In this document: positions 46,091-55,980 of the stretch, piece by piece | Layout of the letters: each line of letters starts with the position of its first letter | How positions within the stretch are numbered: position 1 is the first letter of the stretch | Source: Enterococcus hirae ATCC 9790 | GTDB lineage: Bacteria; Bacillota; Bacilli; Lactobacillales; Enterococcaceae | Reading direction: 5' to 3' | Length of the DNA stretch: 64,000 nucleotides | Assembly: GCF_000271405.2 (NCBI RefSeq) | Contig: NC_018081.1 | Location: 358,856 to 422,855, forward strand | Made by a program: the position numbers and the translations under genes | The notes under the pieces: generated by a model | What the model was told of the DNA's origin: nothing | The model's database searches: none | Seen by the model: the letters and a program-made list of their open reading frames with translations, nothing else

Positions 46091-46118
46091 TGACACACTG
46101 TCACATGACACTATGTCA
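46091..46118. promoter_or_regulatory. Tandem TetR operators
   Basis: Two palindromes TGACA-N3-TGTCA occur, at 46091-46103 (TGACACACTGTCA) and 46106-46118 (TGACACTATGTCA), spaced 15 bases centre to centre and touching the -10 box. Confidence 0.75.
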
Positions 46119-46145
46119 TTATAACACCAAGAAGATGTTTTGCAA
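46118..46145 (-). promoter_or_regulatory. Promoter of the tetR-ABC operon
   Basis: On the minus strand TTGCAA (46140-46145), a 16-base spacer, TATAAT (46118-46123). Confidence 0.75.
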
Positions 46146-46215
46146 TGCTTTTCCATATTTTTTTCATGAAAAGACTAAAAAAATTCATAATTAAAAATCG
46201 AACCTTAAAAAAACT

Positions 46216-46909
<694 letters not shown>

Positions 46910-47000
46910 TAAAAGCTACTTGCAGGTTTACTATAAAGTTAGTCCCTTACTAACTTTGATTGTTGCATAGCGAGTACCTAAAAATTTATTAAAAAAATTA

Positions 47001-47054
47001 AAAAAACGAAGAATCTCGAAAATATTTAAACTATTTTCGCTTTCTTCGTTTTTT
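47001..47054. terminator. Bidirectional terminator (shared-apex family)
   Basis: Arms 47001-47023 (AAAAAACGAAGAATCTCGAAAAT) and 47033-47054 pair with one bulge; it serves the azoreductase and the convergent AI-2E gene. Confidence 0.78.
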
Positions 47055-47081
47055 AGTCATGTGTTTTTAGTGCACAGTTGG

Positions 47082-48235
47082 TTAGTCACTTTGTTTTTCT
47101 TCATATAAACTAGAGATAGTTGTATACCATTCAAAAACATGTGAGATAACCACTTTTGCTGCAGCATATACTGGAATACCTAAAATCACACCGACGATTC
47201 CAAACAGCTTCCCAGAAGTTAATAAAACTAATAAGATCGTGACCGGATGGATCGCCAATTGATTCCCTAAGACTAATGGAGAAATCAATCGTCCTTCAAT
47301 CGTTTGTTCTAAAGCAAATACGATCAATACTTTGATCAACATGATCGGTCCCGCCACGATTCCTAAGAATACGGCCGGAATCATTGCTAAAAATGAGCCT
47401 AGATAGGGAATCAAATTTAAAAAACCGGCAATGATCCCTAAGGTGACTGCATAATCGAGTCCAATGATCGCAAATCCAATCATAAACATGATCGCTACTG
47501 CAAAAGCCACCGTCAATTGTCCACGGATATAAGAAGAAACTTGATCGTTCATTTCACTTAATACTTTCAAAGTTGGTTTTCGCATACGTGTTGGTAGGAA
47601 ATTCACAAAATAAGGGGCAAGTTGCTTGCCATCTTTCAATAAATAGAAAAGGATAAACGGCATAGTTAGCAAAGCAACAATAATCGTAGCAACTGCTCCC
47701 ACAAAACTTCCTAAACTTTGAACCGTACTTTTTGAAATATCTTGGAGCATATCACCTGCTGAACTCATGAACTTATCGCCAGTAGCTTCCAATTGTTCCC
47801 TAAATTGGTTGAATAGAGGATCTCTTAGTATTTCTGTCAATTTATTATCGATCGTATCCACATATTGAGGAAAATGATTGATAAAACTCACGGTTTGCTC
47901 TTGGATTTTAGGAATGATTACCACTGTTCCCCAAGCAATCAGTGCCACGACTAATACAAATAACCCGATGATGCTATAGAGCCTTGGAACTTGGCGCTTT
48001 TCCAAATAGTCAACAACTGGATTCATCAAATAATACAAAATTGCCGCTAAAATAATGGGTAAGCCAACGATCGCCAGGAATTGCCAGATCGGGGCAAATA
48101 GATAGGACACCTTAGTAAATAAAAAACGATCAATAAGATCAAAAGTACTACTAATAACGCAGTAACGACTTGATTATTTAAAAACCATCGCCAAAACCAA
48201 GAGACTGGTTTTGATCGCTTGTTTTTTCCTTCCAT
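47082..48235 (-). pseudogene. AI-2E family transporter, frameshifted at an A6/T6 run
   Basis: The N-terminal part (62-codon frame from 48235, MEGKNKRSKPVSWFWRWF and a membrane helix) and the main part (from 48110, starting SYLFAPIWQFL) are in different frames. Adding one T to the T6 run on the coding strand (A6 at 48121-48126) joins them as IVFLFTKVSYLF and gives 384 residues, a normal length. The main part has the family features: about seven helices, a central soluble segment and the PYLGSFLAMIP and GIVGVILGIPVYA motifs. Either a homopolymer sequencing error or a recent loss. Coupled to the upstream sorbitol-IIA-like gene. Confidence 0.85.
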
Positions 48236-48243
48236 AATCTCAC

Positions 48244-48597
48244 CTACTTGTATTTGATTTGTGTACCGACATGAATCTCAGGTAACTGATGTGGTGTTAA
48301 GTAAAGACCGTTCACAATACTATTTTCCTCAGAATAATAATCAAAAATCAGCGTAACATGTCCTACTGTGTTTAAATTTTCATTTGCCAATCTTCCCACA
48401 TGTTCAATCTGATATTCTTGTTGATCAAAAAAAAGTGAATCCCCTTTTTTTAATGAAAATTTTTCGGTAGAAGTAATCTTTTGGATCACTGAATAGTTAC
48501 GTAGTGTAGTTGTTGCTGTTCGATCAAATAAAATCAAGATCGGTTCTTGTTCACTTACTGCATTTTCTCCGATTTCTTTGATGGTTGCATGAATCAT
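48244..48597 (-). CDS. PTS glucitol/sorbitol-specific IIA-like protein
   Basis: 117 residues from the ATG at 48597 (AAAGGAG upstream); the longer frame begins without a ribosome-binding site. The beta-rich fold, with LILFDRTATTTLRNYSVI and the C-terminal VNGLYLTPHQLPEIHVGTQI, fits the GutA/SrlB family. No IIB, IIC or dehydrogenase gene is nearby. In this family the phosphorylated His is in an N-terminal region; here the only early His is in MIHATIKEIG, so phosphotransfer ability is doubtful. Followed by the AI-2E gene after eight bases. Confidence 0.72.
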   Translation of the reverse strand: MIHATIKEIGENAVSEQEPILILFDRTATTTLRNYSVIQKITSTEKFSLKKGDSLFFDQQEYQIEHVGRLANENLNTVGHVTLIFDYYSEENSIVNGLYLTPHQLPEIHVGTQIKYK

Positions 48598-48684
48598 TTT
48601 ATTCTCTCCTTTGTTACAAATTCTGTCGCTCACTCTATATTCAGTATAACATATTCTCATTGTTTAACTCTCCTGTTTGAAATG

Positions 48685-48693
48685 TGCTAAAAT
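48685..48693 (+). promoter_or_regulatory. Extended -10 promoter of the lactonase operon
   Basis: TAAAAT at 48688-48693 preceded by TGC; the -35 is weak. Confidence 0.45.
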
Positions 48694-48732
48694 AAACAAG
48701 GAACCTATTTCATACATTCTAGGAGGGATAAA

Positions 48733-49764
48733 ATGAAAGAAAAAATCATTTTAGGGACGTACACAAGACGTGTGAGTGAAGGAATTTATACCATTGAATT
48801 AGATACAGAAAAAGCAGAAGTCTCAGGATTGAAGCTAGCTGTAAAAGAAAATAGTCCAACTTACTTAGCAAAAAGTGAAGCTGGTAATCTTTATAACGTC
48901 ACAAGTCTGGACGGTTTAGGTGGGATCGGGGCTTACGATCAAGAATTCCATTTTTTGAATGCGGTAACAGAATCAGGCGCTCCTTTATGTTACGTTGCAG
49001 TTGATGAATCTCGTCAATTAGTATATGGTGCTAATTATCATAAAGGTGAAGTCAATGTTTATCGTATTCTAGACGATGGAGGTCTCGAAGCAACTGATGC
49101 CGTTTTTCATCAAGAAGCAACTGGTCCTCATAAAAATCAAGACCATGCACATGTCCATTATACTGATTTAACTCCAGACAACCGCTTAGTGGTTTGTGAC
49201 CTAGGAACGGATCGGGTCTATACGTACGATGTATCTGATCAAGGAAAATTAACTATAGTTTCTGAATTTGTGGCAGAACCTGGAACTGGTCCCCGCCACC
49301 TTGTCTTCCATCCTGCAAATGAAACCATTGCTTACCTATTTGGTGAACTTGATAGTACTGTTCGTGTGCTTTCGTATAATAAATCCCAAGGCAGCTTTGA
49401 AGAAAAACAAAAAATTAGTACACTACCAGATGATTTTCAAGGAGAAAATGGTGGTGCTGCAATTCGTATTTCAGATGATGGTCGATTTGTATATGCTTCC
49501 AATCGTGGCCATAACTCAATTGCAGTCTTTGCAGTTTCTGAAAAGGATCAACTGTTGGAATGTATCCAAATTATTTCTACTGAAGGCGATTTCCCTAGAG
49601 ATTTCGCTTTAGATCCTACGAACGACTATGTCTTATCTGCCAATCAAAATACCGATAATCTTACGCTTTTCGCGCGAAATAAAGAGACTGGTTTACTAGA
49701 ATTACGCCAAAAAGACATCTATGCACCAGAATGTGTCTGTGTTTATTTTGAAAAGGAGCAGTAA
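48733..49764 (+). CDS. pgl: 6-phosphogluconolactonase, seven-bladed propeller type
   Basis: 343 residues, lactonase family of YbhE/Pgl type. Regular blades with LGTYTRR at the start, DHAHVHYTDLTPDNR, GTGPRHLVFHP and RDFALDP (two active-site-type His/Arg motifs). It would hydrolyse 6-phosphogluconolactone in the oxidative pentose phosphate pathway. GGAGGG precedes the start. The next gene starts one base after its stop. Confidence 0.9.
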   Translation: MKEKIILGTYTRRVSEGIYTIELDTEKAEVSGLKLAVKENSPTYLAKSEAGNLYNVTSLDGLGGIGAYDQEFHFLNAVTESGAPLCYVAVDESRQLVYGANYHKGEVNVYRILDDGGLEATDAVFHQEATGPHKNQDHAHVHYTDLTPDNRLVVCDLGTDRVYTYDVSDQGKLTIVSEFVAEPGTGPRHLVFHPANETIAYLFGELDSTVRVLSYNKSQGSFEEKQKISTLPDDFQGENGGAAIRISDDGRFVYASNRGHNSIAVFAVSEKDQLLECIQIISTEGDFPRDFALDPTNDYVLSANQNTDNLTLFARNKETGLLELRQKDIYAPECVCVYFEKEQ

Positions 49765-49765
49765 C

Positions 49766-49927
49766 ATGAACAAAGATGAAGTATTGGATCGATTACGGGA
49801 AGAGTTAGAAATCCCTTTTTTCCAAGGAAAGTTAGAAGAAAAAGAATATAGTGAAGCAGATTATCAAAAATTAAAACAAGATTTACTTCAATATTTTGAT
49901 GATTATGTCAGAAATGTTGAAAATTAA
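49766..49927 (+). CDS. Small helical protein of unknown function, 53 residues
   Basis: ATG at 49766, after AAAGGAG inside the end of pgl, one base past its stop, so the two are coupled. Acidic and helical (begins MNKDEVLDRLREEL, ends DDYVRNVEN). A terminator follows. No family recognised. Confidence 0.6.
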   Translation: MNKDEVLDRLREELEIPFFQGKLEEKEYSEADYQKLKQDLLQYFDDYVRNVEN

Positions 49928-49966
49928 ATAAATGATCGGAAAAGTACTACTTGATTTGATCATGAA

Positions 49967-50006
49967 GAAAAAACTCGAAACAACTTTTTCACGTTTCGAG
50001 TTTTTT
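49967..50006 (+). terminator. Terminator of the pgl operon
   Basis: AAAAACTCGAAAC (49968-49980) pairs with GTTTCGAGTTTTT (49992-50004) and runs into Ts. Confidence 0.88.
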
Positions 50007-50154
50007 GGCTTAGTGTTGAAACTCCGCTGGGTATATTATTTGTTCATCTGAACTACATTGTTTTCGGTGAACGATTTGTTGAGAGCATCCTCTATAAGTT
50101 GAATTTGAATATGGAGGGATTGAGTTGAACTGAGACAAACGATCGGTAAATAGC

Positions 50155-50190
50155 AAAAACCGTCAAGTTGGTTAGGCTTGACGGTAAAAG
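50155..50190 (-). terminator. Terminator downstream of the 144-residue protein gene
   Basis: ACCGTCAAG (50159-50167) pairs with CTTGACGGT (50177-50185); on the minus strand TTTTTGC follows. The rest of 49928-50331 holds no gene. Confidence 0.8.
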
Positions 50191-50331
50191 TGAATTATTC
50201 GATCGAGTAATTCAAAATTGTTGTTGGTATAGGTTACTTTCATATAATAAGTGATTGACTAATTTTTATCATAAAAAACATATGATAATTAAATTAAAAC
50301 ACTCTATTTTTCAACGAAACTTTATACTGTT

Positions 50332-50766
50332 TTATTTTTTCAACAATAAATTTGTCATTTTTTGGATGGCTGAAGAAATATTTTCTGTCGCTTGATCCTG
50401 TTTTTCTTCAGAAGCATCAAATAAATCATGGTCAACTCCAGACTCTGGTTGGATACTTTGAGTCATTTCTTCACAACCAGCCACGTAGGAAGTATAGGCT
50501 TTTTCAAAACTTTTATGAATACCCATTACTTTTGCTGGTGGTCGCAACTGACTGATTTTTTTCAATATCACACGATATTTTTTTGTTCCTTCTTCAAACA
50601 AATGAACGATTTCAGCTAACTCTTCTGGAGACAAGTCTTCTGTTTTTTTCTGATCAATCGCTTCTCTGATCACTTGATATTTTGGATGCATCTGTTCACC
50701 GATCTCTTCCGTCTCTTTGACCATTCGATCGACTGATTGTACATAATAACCAATATTTGGTAACAT
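50332..50766 (-). CDS. Cytosolic helical protein of unknown function
   Basis: 144 residues, almost entirely predicted helix with heptad-like spacing (for example SPEELAEIVHLFEEGTKKY) and acidic/lysine-rich ends, but no signal peptide or membrane segment. TAGGAG precedes the ATG. Upstream of it, on the same strand, is the LTA-synthase-like gene, 93 bases away. Not recognised. Confidence 0.6.
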   Translation of the reverse strand: MLPNIGYYVQSVDRMVKETEEIGEQMHPKYQVIREAIDQKKTEDLSPEELAEIVHLFEEGTKKYRVILKKISQLRPPAKVMGIHKSFEKAYTSYVAGCEEMTQSIQPESGVDHDLFDASEEKQDQATENISSAIQKMTNLLLKK

Positions 50767-50859
50767 TCTTTCTCCTACTTTCGATTTTATTTCTCTTTTA
50801 TTTTACCTTTTTTTAGCACAATTGAATAGGCTTTCTACCCAGAGTAATAAAGTCATATG

Positions 50860-52722
50860 TTATTTTTCAAAAAAATTTGTTTGTAAACTGTATTTTTCTC
50901 CAGAAACAATATCATATTGAATCATCTCATAAGCTTGATAAAGTTCTGCTTGTTTTTTGTTTAATTGTGCTTCTCGCTGCCATTGCCCCTCTTGGTAGTA
51001 TAGTTCTCGCTCAAACGCTGGTAATTCATTTTGAAGTGCCAACAATAATTGATAAAAACCAGTTGTCTGTTGATTAGTCTGATTCATCAAGTCAGCAGCA
51101 AAATAAAAGGGACTTGTAACAGGAGCTTCGGTTTTTTCTAATTCTCCTTGACTATCAAACATCAAAAACTGTGTTTCGTGTAAGGTGTGTTTCTCATTAC
51201 TATTTTGAATGGTGTCAGAATAGATCCCTGGTAAATGATCTCCCCAGAAAACAACTAGCGTTCTTCTTGATAACTTCTTCAGTTCTTCCGTGAACGCTTT
51301 TAAGGATTGGCTACTATACGAAATATCTTGAAGATAATTTTCTAAACTACTTATCCCACTATTATCCTCGGTTTTGGCTGTATATTCGAGCTGCTGATAT
51401 TTTCCATCATAAGGCATATGGGTTTGCATCGTCACAAGATGGATAAATTGGGGTGTATCGTCCTCTTTTAAAAGATCCATCACTTCTTGATAAGCAGAAG
51501 CATCAGAAATGTAGGGATTATCTTCAATGGTGTCTGTATACGTCATCGTATTTTCACTAATAAATTCATCAAAACCTAAAACCTCATAAACATCTTTTCT
51601 TTTGTACATCGAGGTGTTATAAGGATGGATCGCAGTCGTATGATAATTTTGATCTTTCAATGTTGAAACGATCGAAGGTAATTGATTCATTTTGGGTACT
51701 AACATTGTGTAGGGTGTTGTTAATTGGGCATTGAATAGTCCCATTGAAAAACCAGTTAATGCTTCAAATTCGATATTGGCTGTTCCCCCACCATAATTTT
51801 GAGAAAGCATCTGACCACTATAAGTCTGATCAGCCACCGCATAATAATCTGCCAAAGGATCACCGGTAATTTCCACCCCATTCAAACGACTAGGATCTGA
51901 AAAACTTTCGCTCATCACATAAATGATATTCGGTTGTTCTTCTGAGGCAGTTTTATTTTTTTCATCTGCCAGCTTTTGATAGTGTGATGTAATTTCCTTG
52001 ATTTTTTCTTCAGAGTACCCTTTTGGCTTTTCCATTGGATCGATTTTTAAATTGTATAAGAAACCACCAATAAAACCAGTATTATAATAATTCATCTTTT
52101 GACTATAAGGAATCCACAAAGCCGTTTTGTTATATGCTTTACGTAATAAATTATTTGGGTTATTGAAATGACTAATATAAATAAGCGCAAAGATCGTAGT
52201 AAATAATGTGATCACTCGGATGGCTTGAAATTTCTTGTCTTTCTTAAAACTCCGATAGATAGCCCAGCAACCACCTGCTACCACCAATAGGATCATTCCT
52301 GCTAATAGATAAAACGAGGTTGTGCCTGTCATATCTTTTAATAAACCAAACTCTTTGATCATCTTTAGGTCGTCGGGATAAATCGGTTCTTGTCGATAGG
52401 TCATTTTTAAATAGTTTGCGTAACCTAATATTCCAATGCCAACAAGATAAAAGAATGTTCCAAAGAGAAAAGAACCTAATACTGCCACTAAAAAAAGGAA
52501 GATCATTAATAACACTAAACAAGCTAATAAAAATTTTTCCGTATGCCACGAGAAAGCAAATTTTACAGCTAGATCAAAAGAAAGATCGTTTTGACACCAT
52601 TGTAAATACAAATTGCTTAGTCCAACGACAAAAACGATACTTATCGCCACTAATGTATATTTTAACCAATTTTTCTGTTTGACAGACAATTGATTGAGAC
52701 TATCTTTTATATGTCTTTTCAA
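50860..52722 (-). CDS. LTA-synthase-family membrane phosphoglycerol transferase
   Basis: 620 residues. Five membrane helices (to about residue 186) precede an extracellular sulfatase-like domain with the metal/nucleophile residues of LtaS-type enzymes: Glu272 in MSESFSDPS, nucleophile Thr314 in YGGGTANIEFEALTG, and the late WGDHLPG. The family transfers glycerol phosphate from phosphatidylglycerol to lipoteichoic acid or other polymers outside the membrane. Enterococci have several paralogues; which one this is cannot be told. Monocistronic or with the following helical protein. Confidence 0.88.
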   Translation of the reverse strand: MKRHIKDSLNQLSVKQKNWLKYTLVAISIVFVVGLSNLYLQWCQNDLSFDLAVKFAFSWHTEKFLLACLVLLMIFLFLVAVLGSFLFGTFFYLVGIGILGYANYLKMTYRQEPIYPDDLKMIKEFGLLKDMTGTTSFYLLAGMILLVVAGGCWAIYRSFKKDKKFQAIRVITLFTTIFALIYISHFNNPNNLLRKAYNKTALWIPYSQKMNYYNTGFIGGFLYNLKIDPMEKPKGYSEEKIKEITSHYQKLADEKNKTASEEQPNIIYVMSESFSDPSRLNGVEITGDPLADYYAVADQTYSGQMLSQNYGGGTANIEFEALTGFSMGLFNAQLTTPYTMLVPKMNQLPSIVSTLKDQNYHTTAIHPYNTSMYKRKDVYEVLGFDEFISENTMTYTDTIEDNPYISDASAYQEVMDLLKEDDTPQFIHLVTMQTHMPYDGKYQQLEYTAKTEDNSGISSLENYLQDISYSSQSLKAFTEELKKLSRRTLVVFWGDHLPGIYSDTIQNSNEKHTLHETQFLMFDSQGELEKTEAPVTSPFYFAADLMNQTNQQTTGFYQLLLALQNELPAFERELYYQEGQWQREAQLNKKQAELYQAYEMIQYDIVSGEKYSLQTNFFEK

Positions 52723-53078
52723 ATGGATACTCCTTTAATTCATTTATTATTCGATACCGCTTTCCTTATTTTAATGATTTCCAGATAACAAGTAAAGAAC
52801 TGTCTGCAAACCCTTATCTTTTTTTATTCGTTGTCCGATTTGATTGCTCACAAATTGTCGACTGCTCAATATCGTATTGTAAAAGCATAACAATAGTATG
52901 CAAGTAGCGACTTATAAAAAAGGCGTTAAAAAATCCTCCATGCGTTTATAATCTTAATTAATAGTACTTCATTGACGTACTACTACAGAATAGAACTGAA
53001 ACCCAATGAATAGCTATTTTTAATCTTTTGTCTTAAATCTTGAAAAAGAACATGCGGTTCATATTCTCTTGATAATAG
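52723..53078. other. Intergenic region
   Basis: Upstream region of the LTA-synthase-like gene. No open frame with a ribosome-binding site or recognisable RNA. Confidence 0.35.
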
Positions 53079-53138
53079 AAATAACCCGCTATATCCAGAA
53101 AATGCGAGAAGCTGTTTTCGGATATAGCAGGTTATTTT
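53079..53138 (-). terminator. Terminator of nadE (shared-apex family)
   Basis: Arms 53079-53102 (AATAACCCGCTATATCC) and 53115-53137 (GGATATAGCAGGTTATT) pair around GAAAATGCGAGAAGCTGTTTTC. Confidence 0.8.
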
Positions 53139-53248
53139 TCCATCTGAACTTTACTATGACAACCTTATTTTTTACTAAATGACGAGTTCATTAAAAACAA
53201 GCAATGCTACTTCATTCATTGGTGTGATCTTCAACAAAGTTTTTAGGC

Positions 53249-54073
53249 TTATTTCCAAAAATCATCTAACACTGAGATAGGTAAGTGTCGTTTATGCTGC
53301 GTTTTGTTCCACCAAGCTTCAATTTTTTGTTTGGCATCTGTTGGAACTTCTTTACCTTCTAAATAATCATCAATCTCAGTGTAAGTAACACCTAAAGCAA
53401 CCTCATCGGCGATCAACGGCTTGCCATCTTCCAAATCAGCTGTTGGGATTTTGGTATAAAGTTTCTCAGGTGCCCCTAGTTCTTGTAATAATTGTTTTCC
53501 TTGACGTTTGTCCAAGCGGAATAATGGTAATAAATCGGCGCCACCGTCGCCATACTTTGTAAAGAAACCAGTAATGTTTTCAGCTGCATGATCCGTTCCC
53601 AGGACTGCTCCTGCATGCCCACCTGCAATTGCATACTGTGTAATCATCCGTTGACGAGCTTTGATATTTCCTTTATTGAAGTCACTGACTTCGATCCCTG
53701 CAGCGACTAATTCAGCAACTTGCGCATCGACAGCAGGTTTGATATTCACTCGTAGGCGAACGTCAGGCTGGATAAATTCAACTGCAGCTTTCGCATCCTC
53801 TTCGTCTACTTGTTCGCCATAAGGTAAGCGTACAGCGATAAATTGATAACGATCGTCTTGTGTTTCTTCACGCATTTCTTCCATTGCTAATTGAGCCAAA
53901 CGTCCCGCTAACGTAGAATCTTGTCCCCCACTGATTCCTAAAACAAAAGTTTTTAAGAAAGGATATTTCTTCAAATAAGCTTTCATGAAATCAATACTAG
54001 TTCGAATCTCACCTTGTGGATCAATGGTTGGTTTGACACCTAATTCTTGGATAATCTCTTCTTGTAAGCTCAT
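53249..54073 (-). CDS. nadE: NAD+ synthetase, ammonia-dependent
   Basis: 274 residues. The ATP-pyrophosphatase loop SGGQDS is at 48-53, and [10 protein letters not shown] and [12 protein letters not shown] complete the family pattern. It converts nicotinate adenine dinucleotide to NAD+. The length fits the ammonia-dependent form without a glutaminase domain. It lies 12 bases after pncB, so the two form a nicotinate salvage operon. Confidence 0.97.
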   Translation of the reverse strand: MSLQEEIIQELGVKPTIDPQGEIRTSIDFMKAYLKKYPFLKTFVLGISGGQDSTLAGRLAQLAMEEMREETQDDRYQFIAVRLPYGEQVDEEDAKAAVEFIQPDVRLRVNIKPAVDAQVAELVAAGIEVSDFNKGNIKARQRMITQYAIAGGHAGAVLGTDHAAENITGFFTKYGDGGADLLPLFRLDKRQGKQLLQELGAPEKLYTKIPTADLEDGKPLIADEVALGVTYTEIDDYLEGKEVPTDAKQKIEAWWNKTQHKRHLPISVLDDFWK

Positions 54074-54085
54074 TCTTTTTCCTCC

Positions 54086-55558
54086 TTAATATTCATTGTA
54101 TAAAGTAGCTACGTTTTTCTTCATCCGTTCCATCGTAGCCATTTTATGATTCCAACAATCTGTTGATAAATCAACTGGGTATTTTTGTGGATTAAGGTCA
54201 CGTTTGTACTCTTCCCACAGTGAATCAAGGTTATCACGTGTATATGCTTTGATTTCATCTAAAGTTGGTAATTCATAGACCCGTTCGCCCTTCACGAAAA
54301 TATCTTGTAAGATAGGTCGAGCTGTAAAGTCACGCACCGTTTTATTGATAAAGGTATGCACAGGATGAAACATAAAAATCTCTGCTTCCTCTCTAGGATC
54401 TTCATCCCAAAGCGTAACGTAGTCTCCTTCTGATTTGCCATCAAAATTGCGAGTGATTCGCCACACTTGTTTCTTGCCAGGAGTTGTTACTTTTTCTGCA
54501 TTGCTGGAAAGCTTGATTGTATCGATCATTTTGCCCTCTTTATCTTCAATTGAAACCAATTTGAAGACTGCACCAAGCGCAGGTTGGTCATAGGCTGTAA
54601 TCAATTTCGTTCCTACACCCCAAACGTCGATTTTAGCTTTTTGCATTTTTAAATTTAAAATCGTTGCTTCATCTAAATCATTTGAAGCATAAATTTTAGC
54701 CTCAGTGAAACCAGCAGCATCTAATTGTTCACGAACACGCTTCGAAATATACGCCATGTCGCCACTATCGATACGAACCCCAAGGAAATTGATTTTATTG
54801 CCTAATTCTTTTGCTACACGGATCGCACTAGGCACACCAGATTTCAAGGTATCGTAAGTATCAACTAAGAACACGCAGTCTTTATGAGTTTTCGCATAAG
54901 CCATAAACGCTTCATAATCATTTCCATAAGATTGAACAAGTGCATGCGCATGCGTCCCACTTGCAGGAATCCCAAAGATTTTCCCAGCTCTGACATTACT
55001 GGTAGCATCTGCTCCACCGATGTAAGCAGCTCGAGTCCCCCAAACAGCAGCATCCAATTCTTGCGCTCTTCTAGTACCAAATTCTAACAATGGATCATCG
55101 CCGATCACTGATTTGATTCTTGCTGCCTTCGTAGCGATCAACGTTTGAAAGTTCACCATATTCAGTAGGGCTGTTTCAATCAATTGACAATGTGCTAACG
55201 GACCTTCCACTTGGATCAATGGTTCATTGGCAAACACTAATTCACCTTCACGCGCCGAGCGGACAGTAGCTTTAAATTTAAATTCTTTTAAATATGTTAA
55301 AAAACCTTCTGGGTAGATGTCCATTTTGCGTAAGTATTCGATGTCTGACTCACTAAACGTCAAATTTTCTAAGTATTCAACAAGACGTTCTAATCCTGCA
55401 AACACGGCATACCCATGGTTAAATGGCATATCACGGAAATAGCATTCAAAAACAGCGTGGAGATCCGCACGACCTAATTCCCAGTACGTTTGCATCATGT
55501 TGATTTGGTATAAATCAGTATGCAACGTCAAACTGTCATCTGGGTAAATTTTATTCAT
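54086..55558 (-). CDS. pncB: Nicotinate phosphoribosyltransferase
   Basis: 490 residues, full length. It makes nicotinate mononucleotide from nicotinate and PRPP, the first step of salvage. Recognisable segments: TDLYQINMMQTYWELG at the start, LEFGTRRAQ with the active-site region, ASGTHAHALVQSYGND and VWGVGTKLITAYDQPALG. AGAGGAG precedes the ATG. Cotranscribed with nadE. Confidence 0.96.
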   Translation of the reverse strand: MNKIYPDDSLTLHTDLYQINMMQTYWELGRADLHAVFECYFRDMPFNHGYAVFAGLERLVEYLENLTFSESDIEYLRKMDIYPEGFLTYLKEFKFKATVRSAREGELVFANEPLIQVEGPLAHCQLIETALLNMVNFQTLIATKAARIKSVIGDDPLLEFGTRRAQELDAAVWGTRAAYIGGADATSNVRAGKIFGIPASGTHAHALVQSYGNDYEAFMAYAKTHKDCVFLVDTYDTLKSGVPSAIRVAKELGNKINFLGVRIDSGDMAYISKRVREQLDAAGFTEAKIYASNDLDEATILNLKMQKAKIDVWGVGTKLITAYDQPALGAVFKLVSIEDKEGKMIDTIKLSSNAEKVTTPGKKQVWRITRNFDGKSEGDYVTLWDEDPREEAEIFMFHPVHTFINKTVRDFTARPILQDIFVKGERVYELPTLDEIKAYTRDNLDSLWEEYKRDLNPQKYPVDLSTDCWNHKMATMERMKKNVATLYNEY

Positions 55559-55714
55559 CTTTATATTACTCCTCTTGGCAAGTTTTCATTTCTTATCCAT
55601 TATAACAAAAAAACGCTGGAGTAGAAGAAATCTTGATTATTTTCTGAAAAAGGACAAATGAAAATAAATTTATAACCCAGAACAATAATGAACCAACCTC
55701 AAAAAATTTAGACT

Positions 55715-55746
55715 AAAAAGTGACCTTTTTTGGGGTCGACTTTTTT
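55715..55746. terminator. Terminator-like hairpin
   Basis: AAAAAGTGACC and GGTCGACTTTTTT pair with one bulged base, with A and T runs on both sides. It lies downstream of the three-repeat gene and upstream of pncB. Confidence 0.5.
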
Positions 55747-55855
55747 ATGGTTACAGACAATTTTGAAGTGAAATTAAAAGTTGTCCAATCTTCCATGATT
55801 TTTCCGAAAAAACTGAATTTAATCACCGCTTCTCTCATAAAAGACTACAGACATT

Positions 55856-55900
55856 AGGCTGTTCGCCCTCCGTACAGTGCAGAGGACAAACAGCCTATGT
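55856..55900. terminator. GC-rich hairpin downstream of the three-repeat gene
   Basis: AGGCTGTT with AACAGCCT and inner CCTC with GAGG form a stable hairpin. Ts follow on the plus strand (ATTTTTTT after six bases) but not on the minus strand, the direction of the nearest gene. Confidence 0.5.
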
Positions 55901-55980
55901 CAATTTTTTTACTTCCCACTTTTAGGTGTCGTGCCTATAGGAATATTTAAAGAAGTGAAAGGTTATAAATTTTCTATTTT

